From: Ancistrus triradiatus
Lineage: Eukaryota; Chordata; Actinopteri; Siluriformes; Loricariidae
NCBI GenBank assembly: GCA_025084515.1
Contig: JAJAGP010000018.1
Location: 957,466 to 1,021,465, forward strand
DNA: 64,000 bases
Reading direction: 5' to 3'
Shown here: piece by piece, positions 52,420-63,550 of the stretch
Layout: each line of letters starts with the position of its first letter
Numbering within the stretch: the first letter of the stretch is position 1
Position numbers and translations under genes: made by a program
The notes under the pieces: model-generated
What the model was told of the DNA's origin: nothing
The model's input: only the letters and a program-made list of their open reading frames with translations
The model's database searches: none

Positions 52420-52980
52420 AAGGGTTAGTAAGTCCATTTTCTTAATACACAAACAGTAAAGCACACAGTGGTATTTAAGAGGATTAGTGCAGCATTTGAT
52501 CAACTAACAGCATTTGGCAAAGGTGGGATTTGAACTCTGGACCACATTCCGGTACCTTAACCACTAAGCCACCACAGTCCCACAAATGTTATGTTGGACA
52601 CTTAGTCATTTAGCACACGCCTTTATCCAGAGTGACTTACAGCTGATACAATCTTACAGTCCAAGCAGTTATGGGTTAAGGGCCTTACTCAAAGACAATA
52701 TTGACAATCTGTGTTCAAATCCAGACAAAAAAAAAGGCTTTAATAAAGGCAGAGCCAAGATTAAAGGGTTAGTAAGTCAATTTTCTCAGTATGCAAACAG
52801 TAACAAAGCACACAGTGGTATTTAAGAGATTGCACATGTTTTGGAATCACATATTTATATATTTTGACCAATAAAACTAAAGGTTTAATGCAGCATTCGG
52901 CAGGGGTGGGATTTGGACACTGGACCTTCTGGTCCAAGGTCCAGTACCTTAACCACTGAGCCACTGCAATCCCAAAAATA
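52420..52980 (-). repeat. ~345-bp tandem duplication containing SINE pieces
   Basis: AAAGGGTTAGTAAGTCCATTT at 52420 and AAAGGGTTAGTAAGTCAATT at 52765 start two copies. Both run through AGCACACAGTGGTATTTAAG to a minus-strand SINE head (GGTGGGATTTGAAC at 52523, GGTGGGATTTGGAC at 52905). Confidence 0.8.
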
Positions 52981-53004
52981 TTACGTTGCACACTTAGACT
53001 TTCA

Positions 53005-53175
53005 TTACATTTACATTTAGCAGACGCCCTTATCCAGAGCCACTTACAACTGATACAATCTTACAACTGTTGATTAAGGGACCCTATAGTGGCAGCTTGG
53101 CAGAGGTGGGATTTTACCCCTGGACTTTCTTGTACAAAGTTCAGAACCTTCTCCACTAGTCTACCGCAGTCCAGG
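53005..53175 (-). mobile_element. tRNA-derived SINE (minus)
   Basis: Reads (plus) CGCCCTTATCCAGAGCCACT, then GCTTGGCAGAGGTGGGATTT and ACTAGTCTACCGCAGTCC, the reverse complement of the family at 31.8 and 50.2 kb. Confidence 0.8.
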
Positions 53176-55900
53176 TCTTTACCCTTTCTGCAGTTTGTCA
53201 TGGACAATACTTTCAACAGGGCACCCATGTGGCACACATGCTGGAACTGCGAAGGACTGGCCTGTCAAGGTTGTGTTAATGTGACATAAGCACTGAAGCC
53301 CCTACAACCCTGACCAGGAAAAGTGGCGGAAACAATGGAAAGCCACCCACAGTTGGTTCAGAGTGTGGGAACTCTCACAGGGATTCCATGCTAAAAGTGA
53401 GGCTCAGCATTGGGAACCAGTAATCTATAAACTCAGTAGCAAGGTCTGTCGATCAAACTGCACTCCGATTCCAATGGGTACGAGTCGTTTCCTTGCCAAA
53501 GAGTAAGGCTACTGGGAAGGAGTTCCCGGTTCATGTTAGCGTCCGAGGTACTGACTCCCTGTTCATCTTGAGGTCAAATCCGATGCAGTCAGCTGGTTGG
53601 ATAGCCATTGTCAGCAGTAACATCTGTTCATCTATGTCTGAACTGACTGAAGGCCTGCTGTGGCACCACTAACAGAAATCTTTGTTGCTGGGTACAGGAG
53701 ACGTGTCACAACACAGAGCACATCACACCCTGCTGAGTATGGGGCTGTGGTAGGTCTAACCATGTTAAACCCTGTCCAGTTCGATAAAGTGCCTGCTACG
53801 GACACGCAAGTGTTGGAGCTGGAATTTGGAAGTGTTTGAGTGCATAATATTTTCTCATTACAGGCAAATGAGGAAATTGTTTGCAGTAATCATATTACAT
53901 TCCGAAGATTGAGATTAGGCTGAAAAGGATTTGAAGCATCTTGGAAAGTGTTGTGGATTCTCGTGTGTTCAATTGAGGATACATTGGGGAACAGAAATGC
54001 ACTATATAGACAAAAGTTTGTGAACACGCCTTCAAATTATTGAGTTCTGCTATTTCACTTGTAACAATAATATAAAGCGTACATTTCTGGATTCTCCATA
54101 GATAACAGTGGCAGTAGAATGTGTTGGTCTTTCAGTATGACACATTCAGAGGTTTCCACTTCAAACAAGTCACATCTTAACCCATATTTCCTTAAAGTTC
54201 ATAGGGAATTGGTTTGCCAACTTTGATTGAGAACTTGGCTGGGCTTGTTCCAAAATGCAGTGGAATGCCAACAATGAACCAGGACTTATTGTCTACCATC
54301 AGAAGCCGGCCTAACAGTCATGTCATAGCTGTTGTAGCAGCAAAGGTGGGAGGCAAACTCCATACTAATATCCATGTTTTGGATGCCATTTTTTGGGTGT
54401 CCAAAACCTTTTTTCTACATAGCGTACCTCAGTGAGTAGGCAGAAAGGCCTCGAATGCCTTTTAGTGACCTACCCTTGTGTGTGTGTGTGTGTGTGTGTG
54501 GGAAAGCCAAGGAGAGGAGTCCATGGACGGCTCAAGTTTCACAGGCGTAAACAGGAAACGCATTCCTCCCTCAGCCCCTCACTCTTCACAGTGATTCAGA
54601 CGCCTTGATGAAAGGGAACACAAGGCGCAATGCTTTATTCTCCAAAGTTTTATTGCCCTTTTTTGGTTTCTGGTGCATAGAGTTTGCGTTGGCCTCGTAC
54701 AAAATGTTCTTCGTGAGTGTTTTCATCTTAAAAGGCTTGTCTACATTTGAAAAGAACCAAATGGCAAAAGATAAATAAAATGCTTTCTGGGACTGTTATG
54801 CAAATATGGGATCAGGCTGTGTTCCAAACCACATACTACTCCGCTATATTAGTGTATATGGAATATCATTACGATCATCTTCTCAGGCCTCCATGATTGT
54901 AGTCATAATATCTTGTAGTAATATGAGAAATCTAACTGTATATGGTCAGTGTCATCCCTTAAATACGATTTCCATCTTAACAAAGATGTGCGTGAGCTTT
55001 TACTCCCTTACAGCACCGTTTCAGAATGCTTCACGACTCTAAATTGCCATTGCACCAGGTTTGTAGGCAACAAATTACACATTTTGCTGATTGTCTACAG
55101 GAAATGTAGCTCATTACAAATGTCCCTTCTGCTGCACTGAACAAACCCCCACAAATCTGACATTTTTCTGCAAACCATAATGAAACATTAATCCTGGGAT
55201 TTAGTGGGTCATCTGGGTAGGGGCCCAAATGTCAAATCTCCGTTTCTAGCCCCAGCCACAGATTCCAGCTCCTCCTGGGGGAGTTCCCAGAAGATTCCAA
55301 GCCAACTGTAAGTTCAGCTCAAGCAGGAGCCAACTGGGGGCATCTTTGTGAGATGCTCAAAACACCTTGACAAAATTCCTCAGTCATGTACAGTAAGCCC
55401 GACAACTGTAGGGTTAGTAGTTCCTGCTGCTTGTACCCACGGCCTTATTATTTGGGTCACTGCCCAAAGCTCATGAGCAAAAGTGAAGTCACGTAGACTT
55501 TAAACAGTAAACGGAGAGCTCTGTCCAATTAGAATGGCTTACCAATCTGTTTCATAAAAACATTACCTTCACCTTTTATAAAAACATACACCTTCACCAA
55601 ACTGAACCACAAGGCAGGCTGGCACCAAATTCTGACTCTACCATCTTTGCCTAAACAGAAAGCAAGACTCCTTGGTCTAGGCCATGTTTTGCAAGTCTTC
55701 AACTGTCCTGTTTTGGTGAGGCCAAAACAGAACCTGATGTTGAACCTAATTGGTCTTCCACTGTTATAGCCCATCTGCCTCAAGGCTTGCAAAACACAGT
55801 TGTACTGAATGGTTATCTGAGTTACCGAAGACTGAGCACGCCATGCCATGCCATGCCATCAGGATTTTCCCTGTGAGGACACAAGATCCTACAATGACTC
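53176..55900. other. intergenic stretch between clip2 and rasa4
   Basis: A (TG)n run lies at 54477..54501. No exon with family similarity was found. Open frames such as 54806..55042 and 55529..55849 look fortuitous. Confidence 0.45.
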
Positions 55901-55904
55901 TAAT

Positions 55905-56055
55905 AATATAGATTTATATTTTGGTCCTCCCAAGGTTTCTTCCTTATAACGTTTAGGGAGTTTTTCCTTGCCACTGTCGCCCTGGCCTTGCTCAGTTTGG
56001 AATTGGGCTAAGATAATCAAAAAATGTAAAGCTGCTTTGAGACAATGCTCCTTAA
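55905..56055 (+). mobile_element. dispersed repeat (GTTTCTTCCTTATAACG family), plus
   Basis: GGTTTCTTCCTTATAACGTT, AGGGAGTTTTTCCTTGCCAC and GTAAAGCTGCTTTGAGACAA in the same order as the reverse complement of 34690..34870. Confidence 0.75.
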
Positions 56056-56594
56056 TCAAGACCATTTGAGGAATATCTTTCGGAAGAAAGGTACTAGTTT
56101 GTACAGTCGGTCAACAGAACCACTCTTTAGGACTATGTTAATAATAGATTTTAATAGGCTCATTGTTACCACCCCGCTACACGGATTTCTAGGGAATATA
56201 ATATATAGGGAATACGACGCTACAGAGCCACCTAGTGTACAAAAACAGACTTAAAACTCAACGTTCATGTTATGAAAAAACATATATACATACACAGCGT
56301 CTACAATACAGACCGTTCAGAGACAACATGTAAAACAGACCACTGACAAGAACAAGCATGGCATCATTAGTTTCCTGGTCACTTTCTAACTCACTTAAGA
56401 TTTCAACAGTAGATCAGTTTAAAAATACTTTGTGAGTGCAGATTCCCAAGAGAATCCCTAGAGGGGCATCCCCTGCAATATGATAATATGAGCTGCTTAT
56501 TGTCAGGAGCCCCGAGGGAGGAGGGAAGATCGGACATAATGGAACAGCTCACCTGCAAAGACCCTATATAGTAAATTAAACAAAATTCAATATA

Positions 56595-57065
56595 CAGCCC
56601 TGAAAGCAATTAAGAGACCACTCAAAAATTTCTTCAAGCCATCATCTCTACATGTACAGCCATGAATTCCAGCACAGACACACCTGATTTTATTCGACGA
56701 GCTACTGATTAGGTGATCACCTGAACCAGATCTTATTTACGAAGAAAAGTACAAGACACATGCAAGCTGGGATATACAGAAATGTGGATTTCTGAACTTT
56801 CCTAAGTTAACACCAATATTTTTTAGTAAAAAAATTGATATAAGCTTGTTTTTGTTATATTATTACAGTATTTGTATTATTATTAAGGTCTATAAGTGCA
56901 GCATCTCCTTTGTTGTTTTGACCTGTTGTCACTTACAGCGGATAGATGGTCTTGAAATTGCTGAAAATAACTATTTCTTTGGAATTTGTCATTAATTTAT
57001 AGAATAAAACTAAATTCAGAGAAACTGATCATTTTGCACTGGTCTCTTCATTTTTTCCAGAGCTT
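56595..57065 (+). mobile_element. MITE with AAGAGACCA inverted ends
   Basis: Left CAGCCCTGAAAGCAATTAAG then AGACCACT; right GCACTGGTCTCTTCATTTTT then TCCAGAGCTT, whose reverse complement is AAGCTCTGGAAAAAATGAAG. Flanking TA on the left. Its interior GACGAGCTACTGATTAGGTG recurs reversed in the element at 5448..5903. Confidence 0.75.
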
Positions 57066-57299
57066 AACATACATGTACAGTATGGTAAGGTGGGGGCATT
57101 TTGGTAAGAATGAGGAAAAAGAAGAAATAAATAGAAAAAAGGTGGGAAGATTGGAAGAAAAGTGGTGAAACAACCATTTCCTTGTAATGAAACCCAGTCA
57201 TTACATTCCGGTTCCACCGGTCTCTGTATAGCTGCATTCATATTAAAGTCCTGGTCCTTTAGAGTCTGGTGGTGTTACACCAGGCTGAAAAGACAAATA

Positions 57300-58042
57300 A
57301 AATCGAAATTTTATTTGATATTGCAAGAAGTACATTTTTTAGGACTTCCTTTAGCTCTAAATAGTTAATGTTGTGGGTTTATATATTAAAATATGCCCCC
57401 AATATTGGCTAATGACCTAACAAAAGTACTTGTGCCATGATTTCATCCAGTGTTTATCGTTACATCATTTTCCAGCGTTGTCAACTCACCTCCTTCAAGT
57501 ATTGCTTCAATCGGAATAGTAATAGGTTAAACACCTAACTAGCACTACGTGGCTTTCGGAAGCCATTAAGTGACGGAAATGGTCCTGAATAAATAAAGCA
57601 GCAGGCAAAATACATAAAATGGTAACTTTTTTTTTTCCCTTCGCTGTAAACGTGGCCACCTGCAGCCTAGTAAAAGCTCATTTTGATGTGAGAGTACTTA
57701 ATGCAATAACGAACGCCAAGACCAATCATGAAGAATTTCATTAAGAATAATCACCGCTAGAAAAATCTATTCTACAATTCTACACACCGTCTTACTTTGG
57801 ACTAGTAGTCCTGCCACACTGATGCTTTTTTTCTATTTATGCTTCTAAACCTCTAAGCTGTACCATGAAATTCTAAAGCTACAAATGCCCCAGAGGAACA
57901 CGGAGAGCGCCCTCCCATGACCTCACAGCTCCTTGATCGCGTTCCACACTTTAATACAAGGGGTTAATTCTCAGTGAAAGTCAATGAGTGACTCAAAGTA
58001 ATAGAGGTCGTTTGCTCTCAGTCCTTCAGTCCAGTCCTCCAT
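57300..58042 (-). other. rasa4: presumed rasa4 3' UTR and flank
   Basis: The sequence past the rasa4 stop has no other gene. A minus-strand AATAAA lies near 57310 and would give a 3' UTR of about 730 nt, but no downstream element or transcript end supports it. Confidence 0.3.
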
Positions 58043-58170
58043 TTACGTCTGTAACTCCAGGAAGACGTTCTTATTCTTCAGACGTTCCTTCTCCTCCACC
58101 GCTGCATGGGCGTTCTGCAGATCTTGAAGGATGCCGAACAGTCTGGTAACACCGTCGGCCTTCGTCTGAT
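58043..58170 (-). CDS. rasa4: rasa4 terminal coding exon
   Basis: Codes (D)QTKADGVTRLFGILQDLQN then AHAAVEEKERLKNKNVFLEL, QT and TAA at 58043..58045. The LELQT end is the same as human RASA4. Confidence 0.95.
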
Positions 58171-61100
58171 CTGGAAACCACGAGAGAAGTTTTGGAGACG
58201 TTAAAGGTGCAAAATCGCTCCCTTACAATGTATATAAGACGTCGCCTGAGCTTATACAGAGTGACAGAGCAGTCGTGGGATGAAAAAGCTCTGCCCAAAC
58301 CTTGCCAGCTTGGTGGACTTGGGATCTAAACTCACTTCCTTGTTCCCAACCTTTATCAATTGGACCCCAACCCACTAGTACCTCAGAAAAGTTGCGCCCC
58401 CACAGCCCACACACACAGACCAAAAGAATAAAGTGATTCATTGCAAATCTTTATGGGTAAAAATTAACATAAAGTATAGCTTTTTTTCCTTTTCGCTTGG
58501 GTTCTTTTTATTCATTTTTTCTTTCTGTCTGTCTGTCTGTGTCTTTCTTTCTGTCCTTCAATCTTTCTTTTTTCTGTCTGTCTTCTTTCTTTCTGTCTAA
58601 CCTACATTCTCTACTTTTTTCCTTTTTGCTAGGGTTCCTTTTATACATTCTTTCCATCTGTTTGTCTTTCTTTCTTTCTTTCTTTCTGTCTGTCTGTCTG
58701 TATTTCTTTCTGTCCTTCTTTCTTTCTTTCTTTCTTTTTTTCTGTCTAACCTACATTCCCTACTTTTTTACTTTTTGCTTGGGTTCCTTTTATTCATTCT
58801 TTCCATCTGTTTGTCTGTCTTTCTTTCTGTCCTTCCTTCTTTCTTTCTTCATTTCTGTCCTTCTTTCTGTCTAACCTACAATCTCTACTTTTTTCCTTTT
58901 CGCTTGTATTCCTTTTATTCATTCTTTCTGTCTGTCTTTTTCTTTCTTTCTTTCTTTGCAGTTTCTCAAGTTTTATTTCTATCTAGCCTGTGTTCTCAAC
59001 AACAGTGTTCTTATTTCCATACCCTCATCGTTTATCACTCATTTAGTTTGTTTCTTTGTAGCTTACATTTATCTGTCTAACTTACATTCTATTCTCATTT
59101 CTTTCCTTCCTTCTTTCTTTCTCTCTTTTTTCTTCTGTTTTTCTCTTTTTCTTTCTTTGTAAGGAGCTTATATTTTAACCTACAAACTCATCTACACTAC
59201 TCTTCAAATTCAGTCATTTGTTTCTTTGTGTTCGTTCTTTCTTTGCTGTTGTTTCTCTTTCTTTCCTTTTCTTTCTTTCTTTAATTTTCTCTTTCTCAAC
59301 TTATATTTTCTTCCTTTCTAACTTTCATTCAGATAATATTCTTCCTATACCAGTTTCCAGTATTGTAAGCTGTGTTCTCATTATCAATTCCAGTCACATG
59401 TTTCCTTTTCTTTTTCATTTTGGCTCCTTTTCTCAGTTCAAGACAGCTAAACATTTAAAATCAAATCAAAAATCAATCATCTTTTAAAGTAATTTCTATG
59501 CAGATAATCTTTTTTTTCCAGTGAGTGTGTTATTTGAATTTTGTTTAACATGTGTAAATAAAGAATTTGTGCTTCCTACCTTGATCAGAGTCCTTATCGG
59601 GACTTTCTTGCTTTAAGAGTCCATAATATTTATCCCTAAACAACATTGAAGAGTAATCGGTTAACAACATGGGTCTCACAACACACACCAACATGCAGCA
59701 CCATAACTCTGTTCATGTTAAGCAATGTATCTGAACTGGTCACCACCTCATGGCCTGCTGGACACTGCTAAGGTGGCGGTAAATCAGCTGAGCTTCCAGG
59801 TCGGGGACCAGGGGATCGTACCATTCCTGCAGGGTGACGCCATGCCTGGTCTTATCGCAGCCTGGGTCTGCGTACAGTAAAACAGATGTAAAACCCTAGC
59901 CAGTGGTCCACTGAATGAAACTGAAATAAATGTCGTTATGAAATAATAATAGCGTTATTATACACACACTACAGTGTCGCCGCTAGATGTCGCTCAGAGC
60001 ACATGCGTGCCGAACTGAGATCACCTGCAGTACCTGTTTTCTCCTTCTGGTGGCAGCAGCTCCATCTGTCAGCCTTGTAGATGCCTGGGTGATAGCAGCT
60101 CATGGTGTTGGTGTTGTGGCTGCAAGCCTTGCGTAAAGCCGACAGCCACTGATTCAGTTCGTTTACACTCTGAGATTGCGTGAGACAGGGATAAAGAGAG
60201 AGGAAAGAGTACTAAATGTACTATATATTGAATATACTATAGAGTATATACTACATATTCTCCCAACTCTCAAAACCAAGGTCCTGGTTTAATATGTGCC
60301 AAAGTGCACACAGCAGAAAAATAACAAACCATCGTTAATGCCCTGATTAACGTTTATTTAAGTATCTGACTCATTAAAATGCATGCAATTCCATTCTTTC
60401 TCTCTTAAAGAGTTTAAAGTGCAAAACCGCAATAGCAAACGAGGGCAGGTACAATCTGAAGCGCAATTAGCGCAAGTCTAAGTTTAAAGTTTAAAGGCTG
60501 ATTTTTGTACACTGTCAACATTTACTGAGCATCAAATACCATCCTCTTGTCAGTCCTTTTTCGTTAGGGCACGTTATATAAATATTTACCAGTTTTAATA
60601 TTCTGAGGTTAATGTAAGGTGAGATGTGTATTTTTTTCCAAATATAAGTATGTGGCATGAAGAAACTCTCAGTCTGCTTTTCCACAGATACATTTCTACC
60701 AGAAACATCTAATTCCACTTGCAGACGTTCAGTAACTCTATATAATTAATCTCTTGATTAAACCAAATTTCATGAGCACAGCGTTGTTTACACTCTGCCT
60801 GGCTGCTGGTGTAGCTATAATTATTCATCTAATTGTTGATGCAATCTTCCAACACTAACAAGCAATTATTTGCGTCGGTGAGTGATGGAAGGTGGTTACA
60901 AGGATTTTCCCCCCACCTTGCAATCCAGGTACAGTGTCTCTTGCTGGCCGGAGTCCTCGCTCGAAATGATCTGCATGACGTTGGCACTGCCGAAGCACTT
61001 CTCCTCCACCTTCTCTACCGCCCGGATCTTGGGCAGGCAGATGAATGAGCTCTTCTGCAGACCCATAACAATCGCCGTCACACAACACACAGTCAAACGC

Positions 61101-62753
61101 TCTCGTAACGTCCGGCGGCATGGTGCCACTCACCTTGGAATGCTGCGTTCGTGAATAAGACAGCGTGTCTTTGCTGAGAGTGACGTAATACTTCTTAAAG
61201 GGTGACGTCATGAGGATGCACTTGTCTTTGGTCTTATGGAGGAACAGGAAGCCTTCTTTTTCCATGCTGCCACACTGGAAACTCATACGAGTTTGCAGTC
61301 CAAGGTCTAAGGAAGAAGCATAACTTAACATACAGAGTAATCCTTTAGGTACTGCTAGAGGTAACAGGAGTTAATAGTGAGCCTTCTTTACTCTGAGAAC
61401 TAACTGCTGTGTGGCTTTGCACATAGCAACATATATCGCAAAATAATCTAATTAAAAATACACTTATGAGTCACTTTTAAAACAGCTAACATTTGTATTA
61501 AATCCATTAAATCCTGAAGGCTGGATGCAGTTTGAATTTTATGTATGAATGCGCTGTTTAGTTTACTGTTTGAATTTAATGTTTAGCTGCTTGAAATGTT
61601 TTTTTAAATGTTTTTATTTGAGCTTGGTGTTGAAACTTATTTAAACTTTCTGTGTGCCTAAACTTAGTGAATGTTTGAGGTTAACAGAAAGTTTAAACTT
61701 GCTGCCTGATCTTTGCTGTTTGAACTCGCTGATTGCACTTTGAATTTACAGTTTAAACTAGCAATGTGAAACTTGCTGCTTGAACTTGCACTTTGAATTT
61801 CCTGCCTAACTTGTTGAACTGTTGCAGAATATTTTAATGTCCTGCATTTTTCTTTTTCATTGTAAGAGAAAATCTGCAAATGCAAATGCTACATGCCAGA
61901 CTAACTTGCTCAAAGGTTTACCTGGTCTACAAAAATCCCATTAAAACCATATCTAATGTGCATATCTGGCATATCTAATATGTGACTGCAATTACTCGTT
62001 TAGGTCAACTCACCATCCAAGTCCTGGCAGCTGATCAGACGGGTGATGAAGTCCTTGAGCTGTGCGATGCCCTGCTGGATGGCAGGCTGCAGTGGAACCA
62101 TCCATGGCTCCTTGGAGCAGCACACCAGTGTGTCCATGTTACCGATGGTCTGTACAGCCTGGGTATTCATTAAAAATCTGTTAGCTATACAGTTGAAAAA
62201 TATGTTTTCTATTGTAACCTACAAACACATATGATCACATTTCCCTATACGGGATTTCACAGATGTCACAGTTATGACTTAAACTGCAGTAGAATTCATA
62301 GTATGAAGGTTGCCGCATACCTTAGCCAAGAGCAGTAGAGTTCGACTGGTCCGAGCGTCTGCGTGTTTCTCTCTCAGGTGGAAGAGCTTGGGCGACATGA
62401 TGGCAGGAGAAACAAAGCGCAGGCACAGGAAGCTGGTCACAGCAATGAACTTCACTTTCTGTCAGGGATACAAGTCGGGAGAACAAACCATGAGCTGGGA
62501 ATCAACTTACAGGATCAAGATCAAAACAATTTATAGGGTATTTAGAAGGTGCTACCTTACCCTGTACTCTGGCTGTGGGAAGCGTGCTTGCACTCGCTGG
62601 TAGAGCTGCTGAAAGGCTTGGCAGAGCAGCAGGGGGCAGTAGGAGGACGACTGCAGGATGGCGGTCATCAGCTCCGAAAGGTACGACTGGAGCAAGCTGG
62701 AGCTCTGCTGGATCACCTCAGCTTCTGTCTGCACACGATGCAGTCCTGCACAC
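58043..62753 (-). CDS. rasa4: rasa4 (CAPRI), 3' half: RasGAP end, PH, Btk zinc motif
   Basis: Ras p21 protein activator 4, a calcium-responsive GAP that switches off Ras at the plasma membrane. Exons: 62561..62753, 62321..62458, 62014..62158, 61134..61306, 60917..61054, 60034..60169, 59747..59867, 59580..59635, 58043..58170. They total 1,228 nt, 408 residues plus stop, all in phase after a 2-nt carry-in from an exon outside the window. Visible: CAGLHRVQTEAEVIQQ; the RasGAP core FIAVTSFLCLRFVSPAIMSP then KLFHLREKHADARTSRT; a PH domain beginning EKEGFLFLHKTK; a Btk motif with HPGIYKADRWSCCHQKEKT; and the C-terminal FLELQT, as in human. The pattern fits RASA4 better than RASAL1, RASA2 or RASA3. 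The two C2 domains and the arginine-finger loop lie beyond the right edge. Confidence 0.95.
58340..59560 (+). mobile_element. hAT-MITE relative expanded by internal minisatellite
   Basis: The left part (TTCCCAACCTTTATCAATTG, then TGATTCATTGCAAATCTTTA) and the right part (TTTCCAGTGAGTGTGTTATT, then TTTAACATGTGTAAATA) match the element at 42457..42828 in order. Between them lies about 900 bp of CTTT/CTGT repeat, not present there. It fills the last rasa4 intron. Confidence 0.75.
58515..59330. repeat. (CTTT)n/(CTGT)n compound minisatellite with ~170-bp higher-order unit
   Basis: GTCTAACCTACATTC recurs near 58597 and 58743, with variants near 58870 and 59078. Each is followed by TCTACTTTTTTCCTTTTTGC-like and GGGTTCCTTTTATTCATTC-like phrases and a polypyrimidine run. 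In the rasa4 transcript the strand is purine-rich. Long open frames here (Phe/Leu/Ser only) are not genes. Confidence 0.9.
59580..59635 (-). CDS. rasa4: rasa4 exon (56 nt)
   Basis: Codes DKYYGLLKQESPDKDSDQ. Acceptor TGTTTAG, donor CAAG|GTAGGA. Low similarity to human, but the phases fit both neighbours exactly. Confidence 0.85.
59747..59867 (-). CDS. rasa4: rasa4 exon, post-Btk region
   Basis: Codes (D)PGCDKTRHGVTLQEWYDPL then VPDLEAQLIYRHLSSVQQAM. Acceptor TACGCAG; the donor AG|GTGGTG is less typical. Confidence 0.93.
60034..60169 (-). CDS. rasa4: rasa4 exon, PH C-helix and Btk zinc motif
   Basis: Codes SVNELNQWLSALRKACSHNT, NTMSCYHPGIYKADRWSCCH and QKEKT. The His and paired Cys of the Btk zinc site are present; the last Cys is in the next exon. 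The acceptor was taken as CTCAG before AGTGTAAAC because it restores the KSVNEL frame (human KCVNEL). Confidence 0.94.
60917..61054 (-). CDS. rasa4: rasa4 exon, PH domain second half
   Basis: Codes KSSFICLPKIRAVEKVEEKC, FGSANVMQIISSEDSGQQET and LYLDCK. Acceptor TCTGCAG, donor AAG|GTGGGG. Confidence 0.95.
61134..61306 (-). CDS. rasa4: rasa4 exon, PH domain first half
   Basis: Codes LGLQTRMSFQCGSMEKEGFL, FLHKTKDKCILMTSPFKKYY and VTLSKDTLSYSRTQHSK. Acceptor CCTTAG, donor AAG|GTGAGT. Confidence 0.95.
62014..62158 (-). CDS. rasa4: rasa4 exon, end of RasGAP
   Basis: Codes AVQTIGNMDTLVCCSKEPWM, VPLQPAIQQGIAQLKDFITR and LISCQDLD. Acceptor TACCCAG, donor GATG|GTGAGT. Confidence 0.94.
62321..62458 (-). 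CDS. rasa4: rasa4 exon, RasGAP signature
   Basis: Codes KVKFIAVTSFLCLRFVSPAI, MSPKLFHLREKHADARTSRT and LLLLAK. The FLxLRFxSPAI block is the conserved RasGAP helix motif that binds Ras. Donor AAG|GTATGC. Confidence 0.96.
62561..62753 (-). CDS. rasa4: rasa4 exon, RasGAP domain
   Basis: Acceptor CCTGCAG, then (G)CAGLHRVQTEAEVIQQSSS and FQQLYQRVQARFPQPEYR. Donor AGG|GTAAGG. Human has CSGLHRPQTEAEVLEQ at this place. Confidence 0.93.
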
Positions 62754-62944
62754 CTGCAGGCACAAATTCCAACATCAGGCTCAACTTTTTTATATGAACT
62801 TGCTGATGGAGGAAGGTGGGTGCACATGGGGTGGAACTGCCACATCGGGCAAGTCGTTATTCACTGTCAAAATATGATATTAAGACAAAGTATGTAAAGA
62901 GAGTGCTCGGAGACCCACACCTGGACTTTGTTTGTTGTATATTA

Positions 62945-63045
62945 GTCTTATTTAACGTCACATCAACGTCCTGAGGTCGGAATCGAACCACGGACCTCAG
63001 AACTGGGAGGAAACTGCTCTAACTACATGCACCACCAGGACATAA
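62945..63045 (-). mobile_element. tRNA-derived SINE head or tRNA-like sequence
   Basis: The minus strand reads TAGTTAGAGCAGTTTCC (A box) and GGTTCGATTCC (perfect B box), about 40 bp apart. Closing arms of a tRNA were not found, so a SINE head is preferred. Confidence 0.5.
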
Positions 63046-63449
63046 GGTGGGGAGCCACCTGGATTTGACAACACTCAAAGGACCAGGGACCGGATCCACA
63101 AAAGTGTCTTCATAAATGTTTGTTTTTTTCTTTACTTCATTCTTAAGGAAAAAATAACACTTTTCTTAAAACAATCCTACGAACAAGTGGAACGTTACGT
63201 TCTTAATTGTTTTCTTAACCTTACAACCTCTTGGGCTGTGAGGGTTGACCAGGGAAGCACTGAAATTGACCAGACTTTCCGCTGTCACCCTACAATTATC
63301 AAATTTTCCAAGAAGGATTTTTTCCGGGTTGGCTATTTCTTCCAGCATCACTTCTACATCTAGTTTGCTAAAAATGTTTTGAACGCTTGGTTTGACGTTT
63401 TCCCTCTGATGGGACTAAACAAGTTTTTTCTTAAGAAAGCAACTGAAAC

Positions 63450-63550
63450 CTCACCTCACCCGAGGTGAGATACGAACCAGGGTGTTACAGCACTGCAGAC
63501 CAGCGCTCTAATCCTGACCCACTGGTTATCCTTCTCACCGGGCATCGGCG
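63450..63550 (-). mobile_element. tRNA-derived SINE head or tRNA-like sequence
   Basis: The minus strand reads GGATTAGAGCGCTGGTC (A box) and CTGGTTCGTATCTC (B-box-like). It is a different sequence from the one 450 bp away. It lies in the rasa4 intron right of exon 62561..62753. Confidence 0.45.

Noticed and set aside
58497..59487. Open frames of 68-125 codons made of Phe, Leu, Ser and Cys
   Set aside because: Pure consequence of the CTTT/CTGT repeat; no protein family.
62945..63550. Two intact tRNA genes
   Set aside because: A- and B-box motifs are present, but I could not pair acceptor and anticodon arms. SINE heads are the simpler reading.
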